64,000 nt of DNA from Pseudoalteromonas spongiae UST010723-006 (GCF_000238255.3 NZ_CP011040.1:1302001-1366000), one strand, 5' to 3'. Positions 37,336 to 46,637 are shown, counted from the first letter of the stretch. Notes: generated by a model from the sequence alone, not told the origin. Translations and numbers: made by a program.

Positions 37336-38748
37336 ATGAGCGTGACTATGCAAATTTTAAAAACATTAATCCTAAGTGGCGTACTCGCATTGGCAGGATG
37401 CGATAATCGCCCTAATTTTCCAACATCATCAACCTTTAATATTGAAGAACATTCGGGGGTGTGGCAGTCGCAAGGATATGGCTATCTAATGAAAATTGAT
37501 GCAAACGGAATGCAACTCTTTGATACAACACGAGTAGGTTGCGTGCAAAAAGCGATGAGCAGTGCCGATATCGCATCTCATATGGCCGTATTCCATACGA
37601 TAACAGATGAACATATTTGGGTGAGTGAAACTCCTAATTCGACGCGCTATTATTTTAATCGGTTACCCAATAAGGATGCGAAAAGCGTCATCGATAAGTG
37701 TTTAACGTCACCGAATCACAACCCTACTGACAATTTTATTTACTTTACTCAAACCATGTCAGAACACTATGCCTTTTTTGAGACATACCAGCAGGACTGG
37801 CCAAAAATTGTCGAACAGTACGAGTCGAAAGTGAACGACGATATGTCACAAACTGAACTGTTTAATCTCTTTTCAAATATGATAAAGAAATTAGACGATG
37901 CTCATGTGTTTTTATCGGCACGTATAAACGATACGTCAAAGCGATTTCAGCCGAATGAATCCCGTATTCTGCGCCCAGCATTATCGCGCGCGTTCAAAGA
38001 ACAAAATGAAATTAAGGACGAACGCACCTTCCGTTTAAATTGGTATGAGTATTACAAACACCAAGTGCGCACCGCTATCTTAAACGAAAGTGCCAACGAT
38101 ATAGGTAAATTCATTATTTGGGGTATGGCTGACAATATTGGCTACATCAATCTTCAACGCATGCAGAACTTCTCACAAAGTGGCTCTATTCAAGATGATG
38201 TGTTAGCAATCCAGCAAGCTATGGATACCATTATGGCAACACTCGCTACCAGCGACGCGATTATTTTTGATATTACAGCCAATGGTGGTGGACATGATGA
38301 AGTTGGCTTAGCCATTGCGCAATACTTCAATGCGAAGCAACGATTGGCATATTCGAAAACCGCGTTTGGAGGCCCTACCGTACCTCAAAAGTTCTATGTA
38401 AACAAAGCAAATGAGCCACCATATATTAAGCCTGTCTATTTAGTAACAAGCGACCATACCGTTAGTGCGGCTGAAACCTTTACCATGGCGATGAGAGCAA
38501 TTCCTAACGTGATTCATGTTGGTGATACAACACGAGGAAATCACTCCGATGTATTAGATAAAACACTGCTAAATGGCTGGCATTTAGGCCTATCTAATGA
38601 AACATATCAAGAAAGTGACGGAAAAATATCTGAAGGTATTGGACTTAAACCAGCGCAGTCATACCCCATTTTTTCAAACGACAATATATTTGAAAGCCAT
38701 TCAATTGCTATAAATACCTTAGTTAGAGACGTAAAAGCAAAATTGTAA
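37336..38748 (+). CDS. S41 family peptidase, lipoprotein
   Basis: A 470-residue lipoprotein (lipobox LAGC near residues 19-22). The N-terminal part of about 250 residues is helical; the C-terminal S41 domain has IIFDITANGGGHDEVGLAIA and VTSDHTVSAAETFTMAM with the likely nucleophile Ser in TVSAAE, then GDTTRGNHSD. Divergent from a membrane-bound AraC regulator. Probably faces the periplasm. ATG 37336 or 37348 are both possible starts. Confidence 0.82.
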   Translation: MSVTMQILKTLILSGVLALAGCDNRPNFPTSSTFNIEEHSGVWQSQGYGYLMKIDANGMQLFDTTRVGCVQKAMSSADIASHMAVFHTITDEHIWVSETPNSTRYYFNRLPNKDAKSVIDKCLTSPNHNPTDNFIYFTQTMSEHYAFFETYQQDWPKIVEQYESKVNDDMSQTELFNLFSNMIKKLDDAHVFLSARINDTSKRFQPNESRILRPALSRAFKEQNEIKDERTFRLNWYEYYKHQVRTAILNESANDIGKFIIWGMADNIGYINLQRMQNFSQSGSIQDDVLAIQQAMDTIMATLATSDAIIFDITANGGGHDEVGLAIAQYFNAKQRLAYSKTAFGGPTVPQKFYVNKANEPPYIKPVYLVTSDHTVSAAETFTMAMRAIPNVIHVGDTTRGNHSDVLDKTLLNGWHLGLSNETYQESDGKISEGIGLKPAQSYPIFSNDNIFESHSIAINTLVRDVKAKL

Positions 38749-38847
38749 GCAAGGAGTTTGAGCCAACCGCTTTATCAACCTCAGTAGTTAAATTGGCGTT
38801 AAGTTTAATCAAATACATAGATAAATTACCGGTGATTACTTAAAAGC

Positions 38848-38883
38848 AGTGACTAGTTCGAGAAATACAACTAGTCACTTTTA
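38848..38883 (+). terminator. Rho-independent terminator
   Basis: AGTGACTAGTT, ten-base loop, AACTAGTCACT followed by TTTAT, 100 bp after the S41 gene. Confidence 0.7.
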
Positions 38884-38997
38884 TCATTACAATCATGAAA
38901 TTAAAGGGGGTAATTCTGTTTAATTTAAAGGTGAGTTAATGCTTTTTTCAAAGTGTAAAAAACCTCATGATTGTGCATCCTAAAATTGCCACAAAAA

Positions 38998-39870
38998 TTA
39001 GCTATCGCCCACTAAGTTTTGTAAGTGTTTCTGGATACCTTCTACACACACTGCAACGTTAAGCGGTTGGTTTTTACCAAAAGGATGAATTGCAAAAACC
39101 GGGTTGCTAGGCAATTTAAGGTTTGAGTCTACCGGTACTAATTCACTTTCAAATCGCGACAAATAAAAATCTGGAACAATCCCAATACCCGCACCGGCTT
39201 TAATTAATGCCACACACGCGTAAAATGAGTTCGTGGTGCATTGCGCCTCAGTAGAGAAAAGTTGTTCAGAGCCATCTGGCCTCGTAAACGTGTGTTTTAT
39301 GCTGTTCCCCTGCCAAACATTTGCAATGTAGGGCAATGTATCGATGTTTTTCTGCGCAACCCCCGCTGCACCACACAATACATCATTAAACGACCCAATG
39401 CGTTTTTGCGTCAAGTTACTGTCTGCAGATCTGCCAACTCTAATCGCCAAATCAATATCGTTTGCCATAAAATCAAGCTGTTCATCCGCGCTTATCAGTT
39501 CTGGTTTTAACCCTGGATAGTCTTTCATTAGCTTTGCAATCACTGGCGTTACTAACGTTTCCATTAAGGCATTTGGCGCAGTAATGCGAATACGCCCTTT
39601 TGGCTGAGCTAAATAAGCTTGCGCTTGCTCCCATGCATTATCCGCAATCGAGTTAATTGTTTTACACTTGGTGTAAAAACGCTCCCCCGCATCTGTCAGT
39701 GACAACCTACGTGTTGTGCGCTTGAGTAAAACAACTCCCAGCGATTGTTCCAGTTGTTTCAAGTTTTGGCTTATCACTGATTTCGATAAGTTGAGTTGTT
39801 CACCAGCTGCCGATATCGATCCTGCCTCAACAATATGGGCAAAAATCATCATTTGCTTAAGTCGATTCAT
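38998..39870 (-). CDS. LysR family transcriptional regulator
   Basis: A 290-residue LysR regulator with N-terminal winged HTH (AGSISAAGEQLNLSKSVISQNLKQLEQSLGVVLLKRTTRRLSLTDAG) and a periplasmic-binding-fold effector domain (PKGRIRITAPNALMETLVTPV). The CrgA-like subgroup fits best. Divergent from the NTF2-like gene at 39975 with a 104-bp shared promoter region, the usual arrangement of a LysR regulator with its target. Confidence 0.9.
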   Translation of the reverse strand: MNRLKQMMIFAHIVEAGSISAAGEQLNLSKSVISQNLKQLEQSLGVVLLKRTTRRLSLTDAGERFYTKCKTINSIADNAWEQAQAYLAQPKGRIRITAPNALMETLVTPVIAKLMKDYPGLKPELISADEQLDFMANDIDLAIRVGRSADSNLTQKRIGSFNDVLCGAAGVAQKNIDTLPYIANVWQGNSIKHTFTRPDGSEQLFSTEAQCTTNSFYACVALIKAGAGIGIVPDFYLSRFESELVPVDSNLKLPSNPVFAIHPFGKNQPLNVAVCVEGIQKHLQNLVGDS

Positions 39871-39974
39871 ATTTATTGTTCTGTATAGAAAAACAGTTAT
39901 TTCTATTATATCTGTTTTTTAGCGCTTAGTAGCTCGTTAATCTAGCTACTCATTACTAACTAAGAGACAACAAG

Positions 39975-40349
39975 ATGACTGAACAACAGATTTTAAACGC
40001 CTGTAAAGATGGTATTACGGCATGGCAAAACGCATTTAACAACCAAGACGCAGCTGGCTGTGCTGCACAATACAGTAAACATGCCATTATGCATGCTCGC
40101 CCTTTCGGTACGTTTAAAGGCTCTACAGAAATTGAATCTTTCTGGCAAGGGATCATTGAACAAGGATTTAAAGACGTTGAATACACAGATGTTGCATGGT
40201 CAAAGTTCGATGATAAGAGTTTTATTCTCAGCTCAAAATGGACAATGAATAAAGCGTATGGTGTTGTACATCGCGAATTATGGCGCGTTGAAGAAGACGG
40301 CAAAGCGCGCTTAATTGACGACGAATTTGAAGTGCAAGGTGAACGTTAA
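39975..40349 (+). CDS. NTF2-like (DUF4440/SnoaL-type) protein
   Basis: A 124-residue cone-shaped alpha/beta-barrel protein of the NTF2-like superfamily: DGITAWQNAFNNQDAAGCAAQYSKHAIMHARPFGTFKGSTEIESFWQ, and a final ELWRVEEDGKARLIDDEFEV. No signal peptide, cytosolic. Members include small isomerases, hydrolases and pure binding proteins; the reaction cannot be predicted. Likely target of the divergent LysR regulator. Confidence 0.8.
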   Translation: MTEQQILNACKDGITAWQNAFNNQDAAGCAAQYSKHAIMHARPFGTFKGSTEIESFWQGIIEQGFKDVEYTDVAWSKFDDKSFILSSKWTMNKAYGVVHRELWRVEEDGKARLIDDEFEVQGER

Positions 40350-40412
40350 TTACAAAACATGTTGTGTTTTAGATTAAGCACAATTCAAAACGCTAAGTTA
40401 TTAACATTTAGG

Positions 40413-40445
40413 AAAAAGGTTAACGCGTAAAGCGATAACCTTTTT
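40413..40445. terminator. Bidirectional terminator
   Basis: AAAAAGGTTA ... TAACCTTTTT with an inner CGC/GCG pairing, between the convergent NTF2-like and S41 genes. Confidence 0.75.
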
Positions 40446-40514
40446 CAAAATGGCTGGCGTTACAAACCACAGTATCAGATCTCGTCTGAACTAATTCAAT
40501 TTAGCATAAAAGAA

Positions 40515-41936
40515 TTAACGCGCTTCTAAAATTTTCTGTGTATGATCAATCCATTGGAAAGCTGGCACGCTCGCATCAATGTAAAAGTCGGGTTGAATGC
40601 CTTTACTGTCTATCGCCATCTCTGGAATTCTAAAACTCTTTGATAGGCTGTAATAGAGTGTAAAGTGTTTACTGGGCGACTGAACTTGGTACATATTGGA
40701 AATATCTAAAACGCCACGGGTTGTTACACCAAACAATTTCACTTTCTTGCTTTGCTTAGCTGCCAATAAAAATTGCTCTGCCGTGCTTCCATTGCGATTA
40801 TCAATTAATACACCAACATTATTAGGCAGTGGATGCACACGATCGAATGTTTCAACAGTGATCGTATCGTCTTCCAAATTAACAAATTCACCTAACCGGT
40901 TTTCTAACTTGTTATAACTCTCCTTTGCCCATTCTTTGTCTTCGTCGCTAAAGTTATCATCTTGCATAAACTGCAGCATTCGCGAGTTATTAAGTGTTGT
41001 AGACAAAAACTCTAGGCCGATAGTGCGGATAGGGTTGGTATAAATAATTGGCAATATCTCTTCATAGCTAACATCACTACCACCGCCGTTACCACGTATA
41101 TCGATAATCAAATTTTCTGTCTGCAAAATGGTATCTAAGTTATCTTTGATAACCTTATCAATCTCTTTTTTAAAACTATGATCAAATGACGGAATTCTAA
41201 GCAATGCAGTTTTATTTGATAACACCTCAAATAGTGGTTTGCGCGCCGCAATAAGCTTCACATATTGAGTAACTGATGGTGCGCTCGCAGTTTTTTCATT
41301 CTGGCGTGACAACGTTAACCAATTTTTCCCTATCACTAAATGGTTTTTATCTAGGTTACTTACCGAATCGATAGAACGAAAGGAGTGATCTGACATGTAG
41401 TAGCTCACTGTATGTGTGCCGTTGCCGCTATCATGAATTGTGAATTTAATTTGCCCCTTTTTCCAGCTTTCATTGCTCGACTCAATAACGTAAGCGTTAT
41501 AGTCCGAACCTTCTTTTTTCAACGCTAGTTTATAGCCTGAAAATGCCCAAATCCCCTCCCAGTCTTCTGTTTGTTTGGTATCAAGATACTGGCTAAAAGC
41601 TAATTCATTAAACTCATGAATTTTAGACGTTTTGTTTTGTACTTCTTCACCATCGGTATTAATCCCAATGTGAATATGGCCATCTCGAAAAAATGACAAC
41701 CAGCCCTTTAGATATTGATGACATTCAGTTGCTGAACCACTGTTTTTAACGGCGCTAAGGTATGCAGCATTGTGGCTTTTATAGCTGCTTTCACCTTTTG
41801 TAGAAACAGCATATTCAAATCCAGCATCATTATTTTCAAACGTGGTTTTGAGCCACTCAAACTCGGTTTTACAGTCAAACGGGTTTGCAGTCGCGGTAAA
41901 TGGCAAAAGAAGTGTAAAAAACGCAATTTTTTTCAT
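40515..41936 (-). CDS. S41 family peptidase, secreted
   Basis: A 473-residue protein with a signal peptide (cleavage after TATA). S41 domain: NLIIDIRGNGGGSDVSYEEILP, then GVLIDNRNGSTAEQFLLAA with the nucleophile Ser in NGSTAEQ, and GVTTRGVLDISN. The N-terminal 230 residues include KSHNAAYLSAVKNSGSATECHQYLKGWL, where Cys residues may form a disulfide. Periplasmic. Third S41 peptidase of the window; sequence similarity to the others is limited to the catalytic motifs. Confidence 0.85.
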   Translation of the reverse strand: MKKIAFFTLLLPFTATANPFDCKTEFEWLKTTFENNDAGFEYAVSTKGESSYKSHNAAYLSAVKNSGSATECHQYLKGWLSFFRDGHIHIGINTDGEEVQNKTSKIHEFNELAFSQYLDTKQTEDWEGIWAFSGYKLALKKEGSDYNAYVIESSNESWKKGQIKFTIHDSGNGTHTVSYYMSDHSFRSIDSVSNLDKNHLVIGKNWLTLSRQNEKTASAPSVTQYVKLIAARKPLFEVLSNKTALLRIPSFDHSFKKEIDKVIKDNLDTILQTENLIIDIRGNGGGSDVSYEEILPIIYTNPIRTIGLEFLSTTLNNSRMLQFMQDDNFSDEDKEWAKESYNKLENRLGEFVNLEDDTITVETFDRVHPLPNNVGVLIDNRNGSTAEQFLLAAKQSKKVKLFGVTTRGVLDISNMYQVQSPSKHFTLYYSLSKSFRIPEMAIDSKGIQPDFYIDASVPAFQWIDHTQKILEAR

Positions 41937-42046
41937 TAATATTCAAGTCCTTATTATTATAATTTTTGTGACTTTGACAGTCCATTGAGTAGGCAGACTA
42001 CCTAATTTAAAACGCCTGTTCAAATAGAAAAAATAAGGCAAAAACA

Positions 42047-42072
42047 AAAAGCTAGCCCAACGACTAGCTTTT
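42047..42072 (-). terminator. Terminator hairpin, also part of a composite repeat
   Basis: AAAAGCTAG, loop CCCAACGA, CTAGCTTTT; minus strand continues TGTTTTTG. It ends the PD40 gene. Related hairpins followed by a REP-like motif occur at 51122 and 62951. Confidence 0.75.
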
Positions 42073-42167
42073 AGTGAGAGAAGTTTAAAAAATAACGACT
42101 CTGATTGCTACTGATTGAGAGAGTGTCTTCGTTATTCCCCGTTAGTAAGGATACGTTACCATTTATT

Positions 42168-43061
42168 TTACGGTGCCTTAATCCATGATGCTTGTGAAGC
42201 GCCGGTAATCAGCTTTTGTAATTCGCTTCCATCACGGTTCATTTTGTATATGTCGGAAAATTGATTTGGCACCTCAGACGTAAATATAATTTCTTTACCA
42301 TCTGAAGACCAAGATGGGTTCCAATCGTCAACATTGTTATAGGTCAGTCGTTTTTGGTTCGTGCCATCTATGTTCATAGAATAAATTTCTCTATTACCAT
42401 CTCTATTAGACATAAACACAATTTTTTGTTCATTAGGTGAAAGATCTGGATACCAATTTTCGGCGTCATTATTAGTTAACTGGACCAAGTTAGAGCCGTC
42501 TGCGTTGGCGATGTAAATAGCGCTAGTTTTATCCTGAGTGAAAAATAATATTCTATTGTTAGAGATTAATTTAGGCCCTAAGCCTCGAAGCGATTTTAAT
42601 TGTTGTGTTTTCGAACCATCCGCAGCAGCAATCCAAATTTCATTTTGCCACTCACCTTGCTCATTTTTGTATTCTCGAGCAAAAGTAATATTTTGACTAT
42701 CGGCAGACCAAGATGGAGCGCTATCCCAAACGCTTGGCGTATTTGTAATTCGGCGAATGTCTGAGCCATCAAGATTAACGATATGGATAGACCAAGTTTT
42801 GTTATTATCGTATTTGCCATAAAAAGCCATTTTTGTTCCATCTGGAGAAACCGAAGGGTAGCCTTCTACTTTGATAAAATTGGTCACTTGCTTAGCGTAG
42901 TTACCATCTGCATCGGCAAAATGAATGTGACGTTCGTCATTGACTTTGTATGAGAAAGCGATGGAATAAGTTGGTTCTTGTGAAGGAGTGTTTAGTTGAC
43001 ACCCTGATAACAAGGCAATCGATGTTAAAAGTACACTTCCTAAAATCGCTATCCGTTTCAT
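42168..43061 (-). CDS. TolB-like beta-propeller lipoprotein (PD40 repeats)
   Basis: A 297-residue lipoprotein (lipobox LSGC at 17-20) with six WD40-like PD40 repeats covering the rest, for example EGYPSVSPDGTKMAFYG, DSAPSWSADSQNITFA, NWYPDLSPNEQKIVFMSNRDGN and DWNPSWSSDGKEIIFTSE. This matches the TolB C-terminal propeller but lacks the TolB N-domain, so it is not TolB. Outer-membrane or periplasmic binding protein of unknown partner. AAGGA precedes the ATG. Confidence 0.85.
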   Translation of the reverse strand: MKRIAILGSVLLTSIALLSGCQLNTPSQEPTYSIAFSYKVNDERHIHFADADGNYAKQVTNFIKVEGYPSVSPDGTKMAFYGKYDNNKTWSIHIVNLDGSDIRRITNTPSVWDSAPSWSADSQNITFAREYKNEQGEWQNEIWIAAADGSKTQQLKSLRGLGPKLISNNRILFFTQDKTSAIYIANADGSNLVQLTNNDAENWYPDLSPNEQKIVFMSNRDGNREIYSMNIDGTNQKRLTYNNVDDWNPSWSSDGKEIIFTSEVPNQFSDIYKMNRDGSELQKLITGASQASWIKAP

Positions 43062-43370
43062 GTAATAATCCTTAAGCTAATACTAATTTTTTACACCAAA
43101 TATCAATACGATAAACTTAATGAGACATAAACCATAAGAAATAAATGTAACATAATGCTTAAAAGCTCTATTCCACTCAAAAATCAATAGATAAAGATTG
43201 AAATTAACTTTGTTCAAAAAATATCTCAATAAAGCAACCACCTTAGTTCTTTGCAACTTAATAACGCCGCACAGAGAATGGTTCAATTTTTTCTTTTTGT
43301 AACAAATAAATAACAGCACCTTGCATATCAAAACACAAACAGTTATTGATAAAAAAAGGAGTATTAAAAC
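43062..43370. promoter_or_regulatory. Divergent intergenic region
   Basis: 309 bp between divergent PD40 and esterase genes. A minus-strand frame at 43083-43331 is lysine- and phenylalanine-rich, lacks an RBS and is not accepted. AAAGGAG precedes the esterase start. Confidence 0.4.
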
Positions 43371-44216
43371 ATGAAGTCTTTAAAAATCTCATTCGCCCTT
43401 GTCGCAATTGCTAGTCTGGCATCTATTTATACTTATATTCGTTATCTTGAACACTACACATCTCCCTATCTAGATGTAGTGATTAACTCTCACGTTTTGG
43501 GCGAGAGTAGAAAAATTTTTATCCGCTTACCCGATAAATATAATGCGCAAAAAAGTTATCCCCTTGTTATTAAAACCGATGGCAATTTTAATTTAGACAG
43601 ATGGGCTGAAACAGTTGCCAAGCATGATGACGCTATCGTTCTGGCAATACCAAATCAATTTTGGACAGATACACGAAATCGCGACTTGGTTCCGCCATTT
43701 GCGAGAAAAGACGTCAATATTAACGCGCGCCCAACTAATCAAACGGCAAGAGAGCTGTTTGGCCGTGCAGATACGTTTTTAGCCTTTATTGAAACCGAGT
43801 TGCTGCCCTACATAGAAAGTCGTTACAAAATATCAGACGACCGTTCACTCAGCGGTTATTCTGCAGGTGGCAGTTTTGTCTTGTACACCATGATCACTCA
43901 ACCCTCGCTATTTAATGCATATTTTGCGTTTAGCCCAGCAGCGTGGTACGACGACTCAGTGGTTGTAAAAGAATTTAAGAAGAACCTAGTTAAACTTGAA
44001 GGTGCTCCTAAGTTTTTTTATTTAAGCTTAGGAGCAAAAGAACCGTCTATTATTACAGGCTCGTTTAAAGGACTGTTAGCAGCGCTCGACGAAAATGCAC
44101 CTAACAACTTGGTTTGGGCCCATCAATTCACAGAAGGTGCTGATCATGGTACCAACCCCTACATGTCTATACCCACAGCCGTAAATGAGTATTCAGCTTT
44201 CAAACAAAAGCTTTAG
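43371..44216 (+). CDS. Putative esterase, alpha/beta-hydrolase (esterase D-like)
   Basis: A 281-residue protein with an N-terminal signal or anchor (ISFALVAIASLASIYTYI). The domain is of the putative-esterase type found in IroE/Fes-like enzymes: IFIRLPDKYNAQKSYPLVIKTDG, nucleophile elbow GYSAGGSF and a C-terminal EGADHGTNPYMSIP with the catalytic His. Exported or membrane tethered. The substrate is unknown; siderophore-type esters are possible since the family includes enterobactin esterases. Confidence 0.82.
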   Translation: MKSLKISFALVAIASLASIYTYIRYLEHYTSPYLDVVINSHVLGESRKIFIRLPDKYNAQKSYPLVIKTDGNFNLDRWAETVAKHDDAIVLAIPNQFWTDTRNRDLVPPFARKDVNINARPTNQTARELFGRADTFLAFIETELLPYIESRYKISDDRSLSGYSAGGSFVLYTMITQPSLFNAYFAFSPAAWYDDSVVVKEFKKNLVKLEGAPKFFYLSLGAKEPSIITGSFKGLLAALDENAPNNLVWAHQFTEGADHGTNPYMSIPTAVNEYSAFKQKL

Positions 44217-44240
44217 TCACCACCTTAAACAAGGCCTGCT

Positions 44241-44272
44241 CAATGGGGAGAGATCTAAACTATCCCCCATTG
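44241..44272. repeat. REP-like palindrome
   Basis: CAATGGGG, 16-base centre, CCCCATTG, followed by ATTT. Shares the CCCCATTGATT core with elements at 49972, 57970, 62554 and 62998. Together with its flanks it fills the 316-bp gap up to 44532, where nothing else was recognised. Confidence 0.6.
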
Positions 44273-44532
44273 ATTTAAATTGATCATAACGCAATTAGGT
44301 CTAAGTAAGTTCCTTTATCGCCTTATCAAACCAGTAGTTAAAACTGTAGATTCACCTTATTAAGTAATACCAATCACAATATCAATACACATTATTGCTC
44401 ACCCATTACTTTATGACACTGTCCTGATTGAATTGTCTACTCTATAAAAAATCTCAGCTAATTTTTAAATTTTTAGTGTGTTCTATAACCTAAGCTTCGC
44501 TGTGAATGGTTATTAAACAAGCAGAGGGAATT

Positions 44533-45003
44533 ATGGATAGTTGCTTTAATTTTATAGCGCTTATTGAGGAATACCAGAAACTTAAAGGCATAGCGCATTT
44601 GAATTGGGAGGCTGGAAACAGCTTCTCTCTCAGTAATGAAGAGTTTGAAATTAACATTGGGTTTGATGAGCAATCTCAAACTATTCTTCTCGTTAGCTAC
44701 GTAGGTGTAATTAACTCAAGTAATAAAGAAGACACCTACTTAAGGCTGCTGTTAGAGAACTATGCAAATCGCTCGGGTAGTAATGCTTTTTGGGGATTCT
44801 ATTCCACTGACGAAGCCACACTCACAATCAAAAAAGCAGCTCATCACACAGACCAATATGTGTTTTCACAGTGGGTCGAGCAATTATGTTTAGACACTCA
44901 CAAGGCACGCCAGCTTTTGAAAGAGTTAGCCGAGTCAAATGCGCACACTAATCATACAGATTTGAGCAAAACCTATACACAGAATCAATTTATCACACCT
45001 TAA
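44533..45003 (+). CDS. CesT-like type III secretion chaperone
   Basis: A 156-residue acidic cytosolic protein. The layout fits Tir-chaperone (CesT) family class I chaperones: an N-terminal helix (FIALIEEYQKLKGI), strands FSLSNEEFEINIGFD and QTILLVSYVGVI, then YLRLLLENYANRSGSNAFWGFYSTDEATLTIKK and a C-terminal helix WVEQLCLDTHKARQLLKELAES. ATG 44533 has GAGG at good spacing and is preferred over the ATG nine codons upstream. The neighbour 110 bp downstream is the probable client. No needle-complex genes are in the window. Confidence 0.65.
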   Translation: MDSCFNFIALIEEYQKLKGIAHLNWEAGNSFSLSNEEFEINIGFDEQSQTILLVSYVGVINSSNKEDTYLRLLLENYANRSGSNAFWGFYSTDEATLTIKKAAHHTDQYVFSQWVEQLCLDTHKARQLLKELAESNAHTNHTDLSKTYTQNQFITP

Positions 45004-45113
45004 TTTATCGGTTTCGCAACAAGTACGTTATACGCTTTTATAACTGCATGCCATTAGCTAACTAAGTGAAGCACATAACGAGATAACTAACAGCCCTACA
45101 CAAGGAAGATACT

Positions 45114-46517
45114 ATGACGTTTGAACTAACAGCATTTAGAAATATCGCACAAAATAAAGGCCTAAAAGACACTGCTAACCTGATAGACAATCATGGCGGG
45201 AAGTTCGGAGATATTTCAGCATTAGGGTCGGGAACAACGCCGTTACGTGCCGAGTTTGTAAAATCATTAGATCAATCAGGCATGATGAAAGGTTTGAGCC
45301 AAGAACAGCAAACAACCTTAAAAAATAGCGCATCCCCTCTCACCGTAGGTGAAGTAAGAGCAGTCTTTGAGTCATCTTCTATTGATATTCGAGGTAACGA
45401 CAAAGTCGCTGCAGCAAAAGAAAGTACTATTGCTCGCCAAGGATTGGTAGGTATGGGAAGTACAGCCTTTGAAGCCGTCAAAGAACACATAAGCGGCCAG
45501 TTAGACCGTATTATCGATATGGAAAACAAACTTAATAGTTACAGAGAGCATAAGGCAGCAGGGACCTTAAGTACCTCAGAGTTAACACCTGAACAACAAG
45601 AAGTATTGGAAGCAATAGATGAGCTATACACCGAAACACCTATCGAAAAAGCATTAGCGCACAGAAAGGCAAGACTTCTCGATAAAATTGACACTAACAA
45701 GATAAATATTGCAGGGATATTTGGTGATTCATATGACGACATGAAAACCCGCCTTGACGCTTTTACCAATTTTTACCTGATTTCAACCGATGCGCATAGT
45801 AAGGAACGCTATGATTCAGCCCGTGAAAATGATGTCTTCACAGATAGAGGAAGAGGAGACAACATAGCAAGGCGTGATCGCGCCCCAAGTGCAAAAGACA
45901 AAAACTCAGGAATTTCTGCCCAAGAGCATCGCCGTGAGTCACAAGAAAACGTGTTTGCGAAGTCAACTTTTCATGCCAAAGGCAAACTGACAGCCCAAGA
46001 TGTCGATGCGAGCAATACAGTAAAAGCTTTTCGAGAAAACGGTGCGCCATTTATTGGTGGTGTCTCAGGTTCGCTTCTGTCAGAAATATTAGACATAGAA
46101 TTTGCAGCTGATGGTAAAGAACCCAAAGTTGCAGATAGTGACGGCATTAGTGACGATGAGCTAGCCAAACGTGAGCTATTGCTCGGCGTTAAAAGCATGG
46201 AGCTTATTGCTTTGGGCCATCATAGCTTGTCTGAGTGTTTAATTGCAGCACAAACACTTGGCTATTTCCAACACATCGAAAGCCCGCTGAAAGATTATCC
46301 AAAAGCTGTCTCTCAATTTGAACAATTTATGAATGACGCTTTAAAAGATAAACCTGAGGCAGCCCCTGAAGTAGCAATGGTTGCCGCAGAACAAGCTGCG
46401 CCTTTGGGCGACATAGCTGATGACGCTGCAGCACCAATTATTGATGAAGTTGCTGTAGCAGCAAATAATGGTAACGAGCCAGCGGTGGCTGTCGCCGCCG
46501 TAGAGCCCAAAAAATAG
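45114..46517 (+). CDS. Candidate type III effector or chaperone client
   Basis: A 467-residue protein with no signal peptide or membrane segment. The first 90 residues are polar and Ser/Thr-rich, residues 100-230 helical, 235-290 very charged and probably disordered. Residues 308-410 form a compact-looking domain with ENGAPFIGGVSGSLLSEIL and LGVKSMELIALGHHSLSECLIAAQTLG. The last 55 residues are an Ala/Glu/Val-rich tail. AAGGA precedes the ATG. Following a CesT-like chaperone gene it is best read as a secreted effector, but the enzymatic activity is unknown and no family was recognised. Confidence 0.55.
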   Translation: MTFELTAFRNIAQNKGLKDTANLIDNHGGKFGDISALGSGTTPLRAEFVKSLDQSGMMKGLSQEQQTTLKNSASPLTVGEVRAVFESSSIDIRGNDKVAAAKESTIARQGLVGMGSTAFEAVKEHISGQLDRIIDMENKLNSYREHKAAGTLSTSELTPEQQEVLEAIDELYTETPIEKALAHRKARLLDKIDTNKINIAGIFGDSYDDMKTRLDAFTNFYLISTDAHSKERYDSARENDVFTDRGRGDNIARRDRAPSAKDKNSGISAQEHRRESQENVFAKSTFHAKGKLTAQDVDASNTVKAFRENGAPFIGGVSGSLLSEILDIEFAADGKEPKVADSDGISDDELAKRELLLGVKSMELIALGHHSLSECLIAAQTLGYFQHIESPLKDYPKAVSQFEQFMNDALKDKPEAAPEVAMVAAEQAAPLGDIADDAAAPIIDEVAVAANNGNEPAVAVAAVEPKK

Positions 46518-46579
46518 GTGAAAGGGGTTCTGCTCTTGTAAAAGAAAAAGAGTCACCCATTAATTAGCCGACGTAAAAT

Positions 46580-46637
46580 CCTAAACATAGAAAAACACCC
46601 AAACTAAACCAAATTAGAATGGGTGTTTTTGTAATTC
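46580..46637. repeat. Terminator hairpin; copy 1 of a dispersed repeat
   Basis: The stem AAAAACACCCA/TGGGTGTTTTT (46591-46630) with an 18-base loop ends the effector transcript and can also serve the convergent protease gene. The whole 58-bp stretch is repeated almost exactly at 60497-60552, and its right half at 59904-59934. Confidence 0.8.

Noticed and set aside
42168..43061. TolB itself
   Set aside because: Has the propeller but a lipobox instead of the TolB N-domain, and no tol-pal genes nearby.
43083..43331. 82-residue minus-strand frame upstream of the PD40 gene
   Set aside because: Lys/Phe/Leu-rich low-complexity translation of AT-rich DNA, no RBS, occupies the promoter region of a divergent pair.
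45272..46556. Several minus-strand frames opposite the effector candidate
   Set aside because: All are antisense shadows; the plus strand has RBS, continuous coding and a terminator directly after it.
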